Positions 39,347 through 49,211 are shown, counted from the first letter of the stretch. The stretch is 64,000 nt of DNA from Rhodocyclales bacterium (GCA_016214145.1 JACRPA010000006.1:62001-126000); one strand, 5' to 3'. Numbers and translations are program-made. The notes: generated by a model from the sequence alone, not told the origin.

Positions 39347-39388
39347 AATCCTCGACACACCGGGCATGAGGACGACCAGCCGACCGTC

Positions 39389-39679
39389 CTACTCGTAGCC
39401 GCCCTCGCGCTGATGCCGGATGGCCAGGATCAGCGCCGTGTTCGCGGCGACATCGTAGCGGTAGAGGGCGACGTAGCCGCTGCGCCCGCGCGAGATGACC
39501 AGTTCGCGCAAGCCGGATTCTGCCTCGCGGCCGATCAGGGGGTGTTGCCTGAGGATGGCGAGGCCTTCGATAAGTATGCGCGCGGTAGCGGCCGCGGCGT
39601 GCGCATCCTGTTCGATCAGGAAATCGGCCAGGCGCTCGATGTCGCGCAGCGCGCCGGGCGCGAGGACAAGGCGGGTCAA
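39389..39679 (-). CDS. ParE/RelE-family toxin
   Basis: A 96-residue ParE-like protein: LAPGALRDIERLADFLIEQDAHAAAATARILIEGLAILRQHP, then GREAESGLRELVISRGRSGYVALYRYD and a C-terminal LILAIRHQREGGY, the typical ParE strand. ParE toxins poison gyrase and RelE toxins cut mRNA; sequence favours ParE. The antitoxin gene lies 8 bases upstream on the same strand, the usual antitoxin-first order. Confidence 0.88.
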   Translation of the reverse strand: MTRLVLAPGALRDIERLADFLIEQDAHAAAATARILIEGLAILRQHPLIGREAESGLRELVISRGRSGYVALYRYDVAANTALILAIRHQREGGYE

Positions 39680-39687
39680 GATGACAC

Positions 39688-39969
39688 TTACCGCTTGCGG
39701 GGTTTCGGCTTGCTCGCGCGCCGGCCCTCGGCCTTCGCCAGGATGTAGCTGAATACCTCGTCGGCGTCGAAGACCAGTCCGTACTGAGCCACTTCCTGTT
39801 CGGCCTTCAGCGCCGAGGCGACGAAAGCCTGCCGCCGCTGGGCCAGCGCGGCCTGGGCCTCGATGGCCTCTACCATCCAGGCATGGGGTGTCTTGCCTGC
39901 CGCTGCCGCTGCGGATACGACACGATCTTTCAGCTCATCCGGCAGTTTGATGGTCGTCGTGATGGTCAT
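39688..39969 (-). CDS. Ribbon-helix-helix antitoxin
   Basis: A 93-residue protein. The N-terminus [39 protein letters not shown] is a CopG/ParD-type ribbon-helix-helix DNA-binding domain. The middle ([26 protein letters not shown]) would wrap the toxin, and the C-terminus is basic. It precedes the ParE-like toxin gene and should repress the pair by binding the palindrome at 39989-40006. Confidence 0.88.
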   Translation of the reverse strand: MTITTTIKLPDELKDRVVSAAAAAGKTPHAWMVEAIEAQAALAQRRQAFVASALKAEQEVAQYGLVFDADEVFSYILAKAEGRRASKPKPRKR

Positions 39970-39988
39970 GGTGGCTCCGGTGGAAGCG

Positions 39989-40025
39989 GTAATACGAAAG
40001 TATCACCTCGTCAGTCTTGCGTCAA
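39989..40025 (-). promoter_or_regulatory. Promoter and operator of the ParE-type toxin-antitoxin pair
   Basis: On the minus strand TTGACG (40025-40020) is followed after exactly 17 bases by TACTTT (40002-39997). The near-perfect palindrome GTGATACTTTCGTATTAC (40006-39989) covers the -10 element, as expected for an RHH antitoxin operator. It ends 20 bases before the antitoxin start. Confidence 0.6.
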
Positions 40026-40048
40026 TTTGCCCGTATTATCCGGCCACC

Positions 40049-40834
40049 ATGCTGACCTATCCCCACATCGATCCCATCGCCTTTTCGCTCGGCCCGCTCT
40101 CGGTGCGCTGGTACGGGCTGATGTACCTGGCCGGCTTCGTTGCTTTCGTCGCGCTGGCCCGCTGGCGCCTCGCGCGCCGGCCCGATCTTCCCTGGACGGC
40201 GAAGGACATCGACGACCTGCTGTTCTACGGCGTGCTGGGCGTGGTGATCGGCGGGCGGCTGGGGCAGGTGCTGTTCTACGAGCCGGCGCACTATCTGGCG
40301 AACCCGCTGGAAATCCTCGCCGTCTGGAAGGGCGGCATGGCCTTTCACGGCGGCTTCCTCGGCGTGCTGGCGGCACTGACTTTGTATGCGCGCAAGCGCA
40401 ATCTGTCCTGGCTGGCGGTGATGGACTTCATCGCGCCGCTGGTGCCGCCGGGGCTGGGCTTCGGCCGCATCGGCAACTTCATCAACGGTGAGCTGTGGGG
40501 GCGTGCCGCCGATCCCTCGCTGCCCTGGGCCATGGTGTTTCCGCATGTCGACGCCATTGCGCGCCACCCTTCCCAGCTCTACCAGGCCTTCCTCGAAGGC
40601 ATCGTGCTGTTTGCCGTGCTGTGGGCGTTCTCGGCGAAGCCGCGCGCCACCGGCGCGGTGTCGGGGCTGTTCCTCATCGGCTACGGCGTCGTGCGCTTCA
40701 TCGCCGAATTCTTCCGCGAGCCGGACGCCGGCATCTTCGGGCTCAGCTACACGGTGAGCATGGGACAGTGGCTGAGCCTGCCGATGATCGTCGCCGGCGT
40801 GGCGATGATGATCTGGGCGAAACGTCAGCGGTAG
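40049..40834 (+). CDS. lgt: Prolipoprotein diacylglyceryl transferase
   Basis: A 261-residue inner-membrane enzyme that adds diacylglycerol from phosphatidylglycerol to the lipobox cysteine of prolipoproteins. Seven or so membrane segments are visible. The Lgt signature [16 protein letters not shown] is present, as are MYLAGF near the N-terminus, [11 protein letters not shown] with the essential His, and [13 protein letters not shown]. The start ATG 40049 matches the family start [17 protein letters not shown]. It would act on LivK and the lipoprotein at 43204. It converges on pyrF with a 10-base overlap. Confidence 0.96.
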   Translation: MLTYPHIDPIAFSLGPLSVRWYGLMYLAGFVAFVALARWRLARRPDLPWTAKDIDDLLFYGVLGVVIGGRLGQVLFYEPAHYLANPLEILAVWKGGMAFHGGFLGVLAALTLYARKRNLSWLAVMDFIAPLVPPGLGFGRIGNFINGELWGRAADPSLPWAMVFPHVDAIARHPSQLYQAFLEGIVLFAVLWAFSAKPRATGAVSGLFLIGYGVVRFIAEFFREPDAGIFGLSYTVSMGQWLSLPMIVAGVAMMIWAKRQR

Positions 40835-41637
40835 CGGTTGATGGCGTCGCGCGTCTCCAGCGCCGCCTGCCGTGCCGAATGCGCGAAATCCTCGCCTGAT
40901 CCGGCATAGAGAATGGCGCGCGAGGAGTTGATCATCAGTCCCGTCCCGGCCGCCGTCCTGCCGGCGCTGACTGTCGCCGCGACGTCGCCGCCCTGGGCGC
41001 CGATGCCCGGCACCAGCAGCGGCATGTCGCCGACGATGCGGCGCACCTCGGCCAGCTCGGCCGGGAAGGTGGCGCCGACCACCAGGGCGCATTGCCCGCC
41101 GGCGTTCCATTTCGTCGCCACCAGTTCGGCGACGTGCTGGTAAAGCTTGCGTCCGCCCGTGTCGAGGAACTGCAGGTCGGAGCCGCCGGCGTTGGAGGTG
41201 CGGCAGAGGACGATGACGCCGCGCCCCTGCCAGGCGAAATAGGGCTCGACCGAATCGAAGCCCATGTAGGGATTCACCGTCAGCGCGTCGGCGTTATAGC
41301 GATCGAAGGCCTCGCGCGCGTACTGCTCGGCGGTGGCGCCGATGTCGCCGCGCTTGGCATCGAGGATCACCGGGATGCCGGGGTGCTTTTCGTGGATGTG
41401 GCGGATCAGCGCTTCGAGCTGGTCCTCGGCGCGGTGGGCGGCGAAGTAGGCGATCTGCGGCTTGAAGGCGCAGACGAGATCGGCCGTGGCGTCGGCGATG
41501 GCGCGGCAGAATTCGAAGATGGCGTCGCCGCGGCCCTTGAGAACCGCCGGGAATTTCGCCGGGTCGGGATCGAGGCCGACGCAGAGGAGAGAGTCGTTGC
41601 GCGCCCAGGCGGCGGCGAGTGAGTCGGTGAAGGTCAT
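40825..41637 (-). CDS. pyrF: Orotidine-5'-phosphate decarboxylase (subfamily 2)
   Basis: The last step of UMP synthesis. The 270-residue protein belongs to the longer, mycobacterial-type subfamily: [22 protein letters not shown], the catalytic [18 protein letters not shown] (Lys and Asp network), [13 protein letters not shown] and [13 protein letters not shown]. It is separated from pyrRBC' by 24 kb, as pyr genes commonly are in these bacteria. Confidence 0.95.
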   Translation of the reverse strand: MTFTDSLAAAWARNDSLLCVGLDPDPAKFPAVLKGRGDAIFEFCRAIADATADLVCAFKPQIAYFAAHRAEDQLEALIRHIHEKHPGIPVILDAKRGDIGATAEQYAREAFDRYNADALTVNPYMGFDSVEPYFAWQGRGVIVLCRTSNAGGSDLQFLDTGGRKLYQHVAELVATKWNAGGQCALVVGATFPAELAEVRRIVGDMPLLVPGIGAQGGDVAATVSAGRTAAGTGLMINSSRAILYAGSGEDFAHSARQAALETRDAINRYR

Positions 41638-41667
41638 GGCAGTCGCTGAATTGGCGTAGCCGCCATT

Positions 41668-42564
41668 TTACTGCGACAGCAGGTAACGGTTCTTGCCCAG
41701 GCGCTTGGCGTTGTACATGGCGGCATCGGCATGACGCATCAGACTGTCGGCGTCTTCGCCATGGCGGGGATAGAGCACGATGCCGATGCTGCAGCCGATC
41801 AACTGGGTGCAGCCGTCGATGGGCAGCGGGCGCGTCAGCGTGGCAATGGTTTTTTCCGCCACGGTGATGGCGGCGGCCTCATCCAGGGTGTCGTTGACCA
41901 GCAGAATGAATTCGTCGCCGCCCAGCCTCGCCACGGTGTCGCTCTCGCGCACGCAGTCGCGCAGCCGCTCCGCCACCGAACGCAGGGCGAGGTCGCCTGC
42001 CTCGTGGCCGAAGGTGTCGTTGATCGGCTTGAAGTCGTCGAGATCCAGGTAGAGCAGGCTGAAGGCGCCCTCCTTTCGGCGGGCGGCGACAATGGCGCTG
42101 TTGAGGCGGTCGAAGAACAGCACGCGGTTGGCCAGGCCGGTAAGAGCGTCGTGCAGGGCGAGGTATTGCACGCGCGCCTCGGCGCGCTTGCGCTCGGTGT
42201 TGTCCACCATGACCACCAGCACGCCAGGCCGTCCGTCCGTCGAAATCGGCGAGGCGGTGATTTCGACCTCGCGCCGAGCGCCCGACTTCGTAATGATGGC
42301 GATGTCGTAGCGGTTGGGGAGCTGCTCGCCTTTCAACCGGCGCTGGTGGTTCTGCGCGACCCGCTCGCGATCCACGGGATGAGCCAGCTCCAGGTAGGAC
42401 GGCAGGGCTTTCATCTCCTCCATGGTATAGCCGAAGAGCCGGCACATCGCTTCGTTGGTGAAGACGACCCGTCCTTCCTCGATGATGAAAAGACCGATGT
42501 CCGCCCGGGACTGGGCATCGAGCAGGATTTCAGGGGGGAAGGGCAGCTTCAGCGGGGCAGTCAT
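41668..42564 (-). CDS. PAS-GGDEF diguanylate cyclase
   Basis: A 298-residue protein: a PAS domain at about residues 15-130 (DIGLFIIEEGRVVFTNEAMCRLFGYTMEEM and a PAC tail ending in VVMVDNTERKRAEARV), then a GGDEF domain (ALTGLANRVLFFDRL, LLYLDLDDFKPINDTFGHEAGD, VARLGGDEFILLV, MYNAKRLGKNRY). The active-site GGDEF is intact, so c-di-GMP synthesis is predicted. The inhibitory RxxD site is not clearly present. No membrane segment is seen, so it is probably cytoplasmic. The ligand of the PAS domain is unknown. Confidence 0.92.
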   Translation of the reverse strand: MTAPLKLPFPPEILLDAQSRADIGLFIIEEGRVVFTNEAMCRLFGYTMEEMKALPSYLELAHPVDRERVAQNHQRRLKGEQLPNRYDIAIITKSGARREVEITASPISTDGRPGVLVVMVDNTERKRAEARVQYLALHDALTGLANRVLFFDRLNSAIVAARRKEGAFSLLYLDLDDFKPINDTFGHEAGDLALRSVAERLRDCVRESDTVARLGGDEFILLVNDTLDEAAAITVAEKTIATLTRPLPIDGCTQLIGCSIGIVLYPRHGEDADSLMRHADAAMYNAKRLGKNRYLLSQ

Positions 42565-42646
42565 TTTGCGAGTATAGGGGAATCACGTGATAAGGTTATT
42601 TCTCCGGTAACGGCAGCGCAGTAAAATCCTTTATTTTGGAGCGGCA

Positions 42647-43120
<474 letters not shown>

Positions 43121-43133
43121 TAGAGGGGGCCTG

Positions 43134-43186
43134 CAGGAGCGGGCTTGCCCGCGAAATGGCCTTGATCGCGGGCAAGCCCGCGCCTG
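43134..43186. repeat. REP-type repeat pair (GCGGGCAAGCCCGC family), copy 2
   Basis: CAGGAGCGGGCTTGCCCGCG (from 43134) and its near-perfect inverse ending at 43186 differ at one base, with an 11-base spacer. Each arm is itself palindromic. The element ends in CACAGGAG, which provides the AGGAG ribosome site (43192-43196) for the downstream lipoprotein gene. The related copy is at 16807-16873. Confidence 0.82.
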
Positions 43187-43203
43187 CCCCACAGGAGAAC
43201 GAC

Positions 43204-43605
43204 ATGAGAAGGAGAGCGTTTCTGTCAATGCTGGCGGGCGCCGGCGCACTGGCGGCCGGCGGCTGCTCGTCCGTGCGCGATCCCCACGCCGACCGCGGCG
43301 AGGGCGTAATAGTCAATTACGTCGCACCCTTCGACAGGATGTGGGCGACGCTGCCGTCGGTCCTGAACGAGCTGGGCCTGAAGGTGGCCGGGGACAACAT
43401 GGCCGAAGGCATACTGCGGGTTGAGCAAGGCGCCTCGGGCATCGGTTGGGGCGAGAGCGTCGTCATCTTCGTCGAACGCATCGGCACCAGGGGGTATACA
43501 CGCGTCGAAGTGGTGACCAGGGGCGCGCTCGGCGTCAATCTCTCGCTTTCCGACTGGGCGAAGCAGATCCACGACAAGCTCGCTCTGCACTTCAAGCGGC
43601 TCTAA
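43204..43605 (+). CDS. Predicted lipoprotein of unknown function
   Basis: A 133-residue exported protein. The signal is MRRRAFLSMLAGAGALAAGGC, with an Arg-rich start and the lipobox AAGGC. The mature part has a mixed alpha/beta pattern (VIVNYVAPFDRMWATLPSVLNELGLKVAGDNMAEGILRVE and RGYTRVEVVTRGAL) resembling small DUF3568-like or BamC-like lipoprotein domains, but I cannot name the family. It starts seven bases after an AGGAG at the REP boundary and converges on the next gene with a four-base overlap. Confidence 0.75.
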   Translation: MRRRAFLSMLAGAGALAAGGCSSVRDPHADRGEGVIVNYVAPFDRMWATLPSVLNELGLKVAGDNMAEGILRVEQGASGIGWGESVVIFVERIGTRGYTRVEVVTRGALGVNLSLSDWAKQIHDKLALHFKRL

Positions 43606-44252
43606 TCGATCTCGCGCAGTCCCGCCGGGGTCTTGATGCAGGCCAGCAGGCAGGGCATCTCTTCCGCTTCGGTCGGAAAGATCGCCAGCGTATCGGTCAG
43701 GCCGATATCGGCCAGCGCGCTGCGGATGCGCGCCGGTTCGGGGTGGAACCCTTCCAGCTTCATCAGAGTGCAGCCGCGCTCCGGCAGGCGGTCGGCGGGA
43801 TGCGCGGGCGATCGCCACTCGATCAGGCTCGGCGCCAGACCGTCGCCGGGCAGATGGCCGTCGGCGGGCACGGTGATGCGCCAGCGGAAATCGCCGCGCG
43901 CAAGATCGAGGATGTCGACCAGTTGCCCGGCAGAGGCGGCCGAGGCGGCTGAAATGTCGTTGCAGCGCGCTACCCAGTGGATCAGCCGCGGGCGGCCGGC
44001 GATTTTTTCCCGCAAGGCCGGATCGTCGAGGCCGAACCAGCGCAGCCTTGTGGGCGCCGGAGCGGCGGGATCAACGGCAATCAGCTCGAGGTACAGCCGC
44101 GGGCCGAGTTTCAGGAGCCGGTTGTGCGTGCCCATGGCGGCATGCCGGCCGCCCGGCGCGAGCGTCACGCCGAGCCGTTCTTCAAGCCATGCGGCGCCGG
44201 CGTCCAGTTCCGAAGCGGCGACGACGAGATGATCGAGGGCGGCCTCGGCCAT
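43602..44252 (-). CDS. Glyoxalase-like (VOC) domain protein
   Basis: A 216-residue protein with an N-terminal glyoxalase-like domain: ALDHLVVAASELDAGAAWLEERLGVTLAPGGRHAAMGTHNRLLKLGPRLYLELIAVDP, matching the Glyoxalase_3 pattern (His, HN, LELI). The C-terminal part reads APSLIEWRSPAHPADRLPERGCTL. No exact substrate is known for this group. It lies one base after the aminotransferase gene, so the two are probably cotranscribed. The frame extends upstream but is not family-like. Confidence 0.82.
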   Translation of the reverse strand: MAEAALDHLVVAASELDAGAAWLEERLGVTLAPGGRHAAMGTHNRLLKLGPRLYLELIAVDPAAPAPTRLRWFGLDDPALREKIAGRPRLIHWVARCNDISAASAASAGQLVDILDLARGDFRWRITVPADGHLPGDGLAPSLIEWRSPAHPADRLPERGCTLMKLEGFHPEPARIRSALADIGLTDTLAIFPTEAEEMPCLLACIKTPAGLREID

Positions 44253-44253
44253 T

Positions 44254-45381
44254 TCAGCCGATACGCTTAAGCGCATCCTCGAGGCGCTGGACGGTGCGAT
44301 CGATGTTCTGCAGCTTGTCCAGGCCGAACAGGCCGATGCGGAAGCTGCGGAAATCGGCCGGCTCGTCGCAGACCAGCGGCACGCCCGCCGCGGTCTGCAG
44401 GCCCTGCGCGATGAATTTCCTGCCCGACTGGATGTCCGGGTCGTCGGTGTAGCTGACGACCACGCCCGGCGCCTGGAAGCCTTCCGCGGCGACACTCCTG
44501 AAACCCCAGCCGGCGAGCAGGGCGCGCACCTTGCCGCCCAGTTCGTTCTGCGCGGCGCGCGCCCGATCGAAGCCCCAGTCGCGCGTTTCCCGCATCGCCC
44601 GGGCGACCGCCGCCAGGGCGTCTGTCGGCGGCGTGGCGTGATAGGCGTGGCCGCCGCCCTCGTAGGTTTCCATGATCTGCAGCCATTTGCGCAGGTCGGC
44701 CGCGAAACTGCTGCTTGTCGTGGATTCGATTCGGGTCCGGGCCCGCTCGTTCAGCATCACCAGCGCACCGCAGGGCGGCGCGCTCCAGCCCTTCTGCGGT
44801 GCGCTGATCAGGATGTCCACGCCCTGGGCGGCCATGTCCACCCACATTGCGCCGGAGGCGATGCAGTCGAGGACGAACAGGCCGTCTGCGGCGCGCACCG
44901 CTTCGGCCACCGCTTGCAGGTAGCCGTCGGGCAGGATCATGCCGGAAGCGGTCTCCACATGCGGCGCGAACACCAGCTCCGGCTTCTGCTCGCGAATGGC
45001 CGCCACCACTTCCCCGATCGGCGGCGGCGCAAAGGCCGACTGTCCTTCCATGCCGAGCGGCCGTGCCTTGAAAACGACGGTCTCCGAGGGGATGCGCCCC
45101 ATCTCGAATATCTGGCTCCAGCGGTAGCTGAACCAGCCGTTGCGGATGACCAGGCACTTGCGGCCGGTCGCGAACTGCCGCGCCACCGCCTCCATGCCGA
45201 AGGTGCCGCTGCCGGGCACGATGATGGCGGAATGCGCCCGATACGCTTCCTTGAGAATCGCGGAGATGTCCCGCATGACAGCCTGGAAGGCGGGCGACAT
45301 GTGGTTGAGCGCCCGATCCGTATAGACGACCGAGTACTCGAGCAGCCCCCTGGAAGGCGCATCCGTCGGCAAGCTGGGCAC
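44254..45381 (-). CDS. Class V PLP aminotransferase (alanine/serine-glyoxylate type)
   Basis: A 375-residue fold-type I enzyme. Features are IIVPGSGTFGMEAVARQF (PLP phosphate), VFAPHVETASGMI, LFVLDCIASGAMWVDMAAQGVDILISAPQKGWSAPPCGALVML (Asp for the pyridine nitrogen and Lys for the Schiff base in PQKGW), and RSFRIGLFG at the C-terminus. Likely acts on glyoxylate with alanine or serine as donor; other small amino acids are possible. The start is GTG 45381 with AGGAG six bases upstream. Next is the glyoxalase-like gene. Confidence 0.88.
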   Translation of the reverse strand: MPSLPTDAPSRGLLEYSVVYTDRALNHMSPAFQAVMRDISAILKEAYRAHSAIIVPGSGTFGMEAVARQFATGRKCLVIRNGWFSYRWSQIFEMGRIPSETVVFKARPLGMEGQSAFAPPPIGEVVAAIREQKPELVFAPHVETASGMILPDGYLQAVAEAVRAADGLFVLDCIASGAMWVDMAAQGVDILISAPQKGWSAPPCGALVMLNERARTRIESTTSSSFAADLRKWLQIMETYEGGGHAYHATPPTDALAAVARAMRETRDWGFDRARAAQNELGGKVRALLAGWGFRSVAAEGFQAPGVVVSYTDDPDIQSGRKFIAQGLQTAAGVPLVCDEPADFRSFRIGLFGLDKLQNIDRTVQRLEDALKRIG

Positions 45382-45452
45382 GGCGAACTCCTGAAATTTT
45401 CCAGCGTGCAGCTTAGCAAAAATGCCGCGGCGCGGCGCGGCGGATGCCCCGA

Positions 45453-47438
45453 TCAGGCGAAGCGCACGATCGGCTGGTCGACGGCCAGGCTGTCGCCTTT
45501 CTTCGCCAGCACCTCGGCCACCACGCAGTCCTGGTCGGCCTTGAGGATGTTTTCCATCTTCATGGCCTCGATGGCGGCGAGCTTCTCGCCGGCCTTCACC
45601 TCCTGGCCCGGCTTGAGCGGCATGTCGGTGAGCAGCCCCGGCATGGGCGAGAGCAGGAATTTCGAGAGATCCGGCTTCGGCTTGTCCGGCATCAGCGCCA
45701 GCAGGCTCGCGGCATGCGCCGTCATGACCATCATGTCGGCCTGGGTGCCCCAGTGGCTGACGCGATAGCGCAGGCCGAGGCGCTCCACCTGCAGGCAGAC
45801 CGGCTCGCCGTTCCAGGTGCCGCGGAAGAGCAGTTCGCCCAGCCGCCAGGTCGAGCGCAGCTCGCAGGTCTGGCCGTCATGCGTGACCGCGTAGCCGCCG
45901 CCGATGGGGGCGAGAGAGAGCGTGTATTTCCGCTCGCCCATCAGCACCGTCCACTCGTTGCCGACCTTGCGTTCGTGGCCGCGCAGCTGGCCGCTGGTGC
46001 GCACGGCGCGGTCGATGTAGCGGCGGCGGGCGTAGGCGGCGACGGCTGCCAGCAGCAGCGGGTCGGCGTGCACCAGGCTTTCCGCGCTGAAGCCCCTGGG
46101 GAATTCCTCGGCGATGAAGCCGGTGTTGAAGTTGCCCGACTGGAAGCGCGGATGCTGCATCAGCGCCGCCTGGAAGGCGATGTTCGACGACACGCCGCGG
46201 ATGACGAAGGCGTTGAGCGCGTCGCGCATCTTGGCGATGGCCTGGTCGCGGCTGGCCGCATGCACGATCAGCTTGGCGATCATCGAGTCGTAGAACATCG
46301 AGATCTCGCCGCCTTCATAGACGCCGGTGTCCACGCGCACGCCGTCGGATTCCGCCGGCGGCAGGTAGCGCGTCAGCCGGCCGGTGGACGGCAGGAAGTT
46401 GCGGAACGGATCCTCGGCGTTGATGCGGCATTCCATCGCCCAGCCGCCCAGCTTGACGTCCTTCTGCGCGAAGGGCAGCTTTTCGCCGGCGGCGACGCGG
46501 ATCATCAGTTCGACCAGGTCGACGCCCGTGATCAGCTCGGTGACGGGATGCTCCACCTGCAGCCGGGTGTTCATCTCGAGGAAGTAGAACGACTTGTCCT
46601 TGCCGACGACGAACTCCACCGTGCCGGCCGACTGGTACTTCACCGCCTTGGCCAGCGCCACGGCCTGCTCGCCCATCGCCTTCCTCGTCTTCTCGTCGAG
46701 GAAGGGGCTGGGCGCCTCCTCGATGACCTTCTGGTGGCGGCGCTGGATCGAGCACTCGCGTTCCTGCAGGTAGAGGCAGTTGCCGTGGGCGTCGCCGATC
46801 AGCTGGATCTCGATGTGGCGCGGCTCCTCGACATACTTCTCGATGAAGACGCGGTCGTCGCCGAAGGCATTCTTCGCCTCGGTGCGGCAGGAGCTGAAGC
46901 CCTCGTGCGCCTCCTGGTCGTTGAAGGCCACGCGCAGGCCCTTGCCGCCGCCGCCGGCGGAGGCCTTGATCATCACCGGGTAGCCGATGCCCTTGGCGAT
47001 CCTGACTGCCTGCTCCGGCGTGTCGATGGCTTCGTTGAAGCCGGGAATGGTGTTGACCTTGGCCTCCAGCGCCAGCTTTTTCGAGGCGATCTTGTCGCCC
47101 ATGGCGGCGATGGAATAGTGCTTCGGCCCGATGAAGACGATGCCTTCCTCCTCCAGCCGCTTGGAGAACGCCGCGTTCTCGGAGAGAAAGCCGTAGCCCG
47201 GATGCACGGCTTCCGCCTTGGTCTGCTTGCAGGCGGCGATGATCTTGTCGGCGACGAGGTAGGATTCCTTCGAGGGCGGCGGGCCGATGCAGACGGCCTC
47301 GTCGGCCAGCTCGACATGGCGCGCGTCCTTGTCGGCCTCCGAATACACGGCGACGGTCTTGATGCCCATCTTGCGGGCGGTCTTGATGACGCGGCAGGCG
47401 ATCTCGCCGCGGTTTGCAATGAGAATTTTTTTGAACAT
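45453..47438 (-). CDS. pccA: Propionyl-CoA (acyl-CoA) carboxylase biotin-containing alpha subunit
   Basis: A 661-residue protein: biotin carboxylase (residues 1-450), a short BT-like linker, and a C-terminal biotinyl domain. Motifs are FKKILIANRGEIACRVIKTA, the ATP-grasp loop VMIKASAGGGGKGLR, FIEKYVEEPRHIEIQL and FLEMNTRLQVEHPVTE. The biotin lysine is Lys627 in AIEAMKMENIL. With pccB it carboxylates propionyl-CoA to methylmalonyl-CoA. The downstream gene order (mcm, meaB) supports propionyl over methylcrotonyl or acetyl specificity. It is separated from pccB by a 155-base palindromic gap. Confidence 0.95.
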   Translation of the reverse strand: MFKKILIANRGEIACRVIKTARKMGIKTVAVYSEADKDARHVELADEAVCIGPPPSKESYLVADKIIAACKQTKAEAVHPGYGFLSENAAFSKRLEEEGIVFIGPKHYSIAAMGDKIASKKLALEAKVNTIPGFNEAIDTPEQAVRIAKGIGYPVMIKASAGGGGKGLRVAFNDQEAHEGFSSCRTEAKNAFGDDRVFIEKYVEEPRHIEIQLIGDAHGNCLYLQERECSIQRRHQKVIEEAPSPFLDEKTRKAMGEQAVALAKAVKYQSAGTVEFVVGKDKSFYFLEMNTRLQVEHPVTELITGVDLVELMIRVAAGEKLPFAQKDVKLGGWAMECRINAEDPFRNFLPSTGRLTRYLPPAESDGVRVDTGVYEGGEISMFYDSMIAKLIVHAASRDQAIAKMRDALNAFVIRGVSSNIAFQAALMQHPRFQSGNFNTGFIAEEFPRGFSAESLVHADPLLLAAVAAYARRRYIDRAVRTSGQLRGHERKVGNEWTVLMGERKYTLSLAPIGGGYAVTHDGQTCELRSTWRLGELLFRGTWNGEPVCLQVERLGLRYRVSHWGTQADMMVMTAHAASLLALMPDKPKPDLSKFLLSPMPGLLTDMPLKPGQEVKAGEKLAAIEAMKMENILKADQDCVVAEVLAKKGDSLAVDQPIVRFA

Positions 47439-47450
47439 GTCTGAGCCCCA

Positions 47451-47580
47451 GTGAGGAGTGAGGAGTGAGGAGTGAGGGGGAAACCCTTCAGCTCAACGCT
47501 CTTCCACTCTGGTTAATCTCTTCACGGGGTGGTGGTAAGGGGATGGCGGTGCTCCTCACCCCTCACTCCTCACCCCTCAC
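47451..47580. repeat. Palindrome of tandem GTGAGGA units (pccB-pccA gap)
   Basis: The left arm (47451-47480) is four tandem GTGAGGA/GTGAGGG units; the right arm (47553-47580) is the inverse, with TCACCCC and TCACTCC units. A 72-base spacer lies between. It occupies most of the 155-base pccB-pccA gap, with no other gene or promoter recognised. It shares layout but not sequence with the repeats in the liv and mat regions. Confidence 0.85.
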
Positions 47581-47593
47581 CGAAACATCCCGC

Positions 47594-49126
47594 CTACAGC
47601 GGGATGTTTCCATGCTTGCGCCACGGATTTTCCAGCTTCTTTTCCTTCAGCATCGCCAGCGAGCGGCAGATCCGGCGTCGCGTCTCGTGCGGCATGATGA
47701 CGTCGTCGATGAAGCCGCGGTGGCCGGCGACGAAGGGGTTGGCGAACTTCTCCTTGTATTCCTGCTCGCGCGCGGCGAGCTTGGCCGGGTCGCCCTTCTC
47801 CTCGCGGAAGATGATTTCCACCGCGCCCTTCGGCCCCATCACGGCGATCTCGGCCGAGGGCCAGGCGAAGTTCACGTCGCCGCGCAAATGCTTCGACGAC
47901 ATCACGTCATAGGCGCCGCCGTAGGCCTTGCGCGTGATCACCGTCACCTTCGGCACGGTGCACTCGGCGTAGGCGTAGAGGAGCTTCGCCCCGTGCTTGA
48001 TGATGCCGCCGTATTCCTGCGCCGTGCCGGGCATGAAGCCGGGCACGTCGACGAAAGTCACCACCGGGATGTTGAAGGCGTCGCAGAAACGCACGAAGCG
48101 CGCGCCCTTGATCGAGCTCTTGATGTCGAGGCAGCCGGCCAGCACCAGCGGCTGGTTGGCGACGATGCCCACGGTTTGCCCCGCCATGCGGCCGAAGCCG
48201 ATCACGATGTTCTTCGCGTAGTCCGGCTGCAGCTCGAAGAAGTCGCCCTCGTCCACCGTCTTGACGATGAGCTCCTTGATGTCGTAGGGCTTGTTCGGGT
48301 TGTCCGGCACCAGGGTGTCGAGCGACATCTCGATGCGCTCCGAGGGATCCTCGGTCGGCACCACCGGCGGCTTGTCGCGGTTGTTGGAGGGCAGGAAGGA
48401 GACCAGCCGGCGCAGCATCATCAGCGCCTCGACGTCATTCTCGAAGGCGAGGTCGGCGACGCCGGACTTGGTGTTGTGCGTGACCGCGCCGCCCAGTTCC
48501 TCGGCGGTGACTTCCTCGTGCGTCACGGTCTTAACTACCTCCGGGCCGGTGACGAACATATAGGAGGAATCCTTCACCATGAAGATGAAGTCGGTCATGG
48601 CCGGGCTGTACACCGCACCGCCGGCGCAGGGGCCCATGATCATGGAGATCTGCGGCACCACGCCGGAGGCCAGCACGTTGCGCTGGAACACGTCGGCGTA
48701 GCCGCCGAGGGAAGCGACGCCCTCCTGGATGCGCGCGCCGCCGGAGTCGTTCAGCCCGATCACCGGCGCGCCGGCCTTCATGGCGTGGTCCATCACCTTG
48801 CAGATCTTCTCGGCGTGCGCTTCCGAAAGCGCGCCGCCGAACACCGTGAAGTCCTGGCTGAAGATGAACACCAGCCGGCCGTTGATGGTGCCGTAGCCGG
48901 TCACCACGCCGTCGCCCGGCACCGTCTGCTTCTCCATGCCGAAGTCGGTGCAGCGGTGCTCCTTGAACATGTCCCATTCCTCGAAGGACTCGGGATCGAG
49001 CAGCAGCTCGATGCGCTCGCGCGCGGTCAGCTTGCCCTTGGCGTGCTGCGCCTCGATGCGCTTCTTGCCGCCGCCCAGGCGGGCCGCGGCGCGCTTCTCG
49101 TCCAGCTGTCGAATGATGTCGTGCAT
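47594..49126 (-). CDS. pccB: Propionyl-CoA carboxylase beta (carboxyltransferase) subunit
   Basis: A 510-residue carboxyltransferase with two crotonase-fold halves. Motifs are [53 protein letters not shown] and, in the second half, [26 protein letters not shown] and the C-terminal [15 protein letters not shown]. It transfers CO2 from biotin on PccA to propionyl-CoA. Upstream on the same strand are meaB and a REP pair; pccA follows after the palindrome. The 510-residue length matches PccB. Confidence 0.95.
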   Translation of the reverse strand: MHDIIRQLDEKRAAARLGGGKKRIEAQHAKGKLTARERIELLLDPESFEEWDMFKEHRCTDFGMEKQTVPGDGVVTGYGTINGRLVFIFSQDFTVFGGALSEAHAEKICKVMDHAMKAGAPVIGLNDSGGARIQEGVASLGGYADVFQRNVLASGVVPQISMIMGPCAGGAVYSPAMTDFIFMVKDSSYMFVTGPEVVKTVTHEEVTAEELGGAVTHNTKSGVADLAFENDVEALMMLRRLVSFLPSNNRDKPPVVPTEDPSERIEMSLDTLVPDNPNKPYDIKELIVKTVDEGDFFELQPDYAKNIVIGFGRMAGQTVGIVANQPLVLAGCLDIKSSIKGARFVRFCDAFNIPVVTFVDVPGFMPGTAQEYGGIIKHGAKLLYAYAECTVPKVTVITRKAYGGAYDVMSSKHLRGDVNFAWPSAEIAVMGPKGAVEIIFREEKGDPAKLAAREQEYKEKFANPFVAGHRGFIDDVIMPHETRRRICRSLAMLKEKKLENPWRKHGNIPL

Positions 49127-49152
49127 AAAACCTCCCCAAAAATCTGTCTTTC

Positions 49153-49208
49153 GTAGGTCGGGCTTCAGCCCGACAACAGCGGTCGAGTCGGCCTGAAGGC
49201 CGACCTAC
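49153..49208. repeat. REP-type inverted pair (GTAGGTCGG family), copy 2
   Basis: The unit 49153-49174 is identical to the first arm at 21635, and 49187-49208 is identical to the second arm, with a 12-base spacer. It fills most of the 85-base gap between meaB and pccB and ends three bases from the meaB stop codon. Confidence 0.88.
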
Positions 49209-49211
49209 CAA

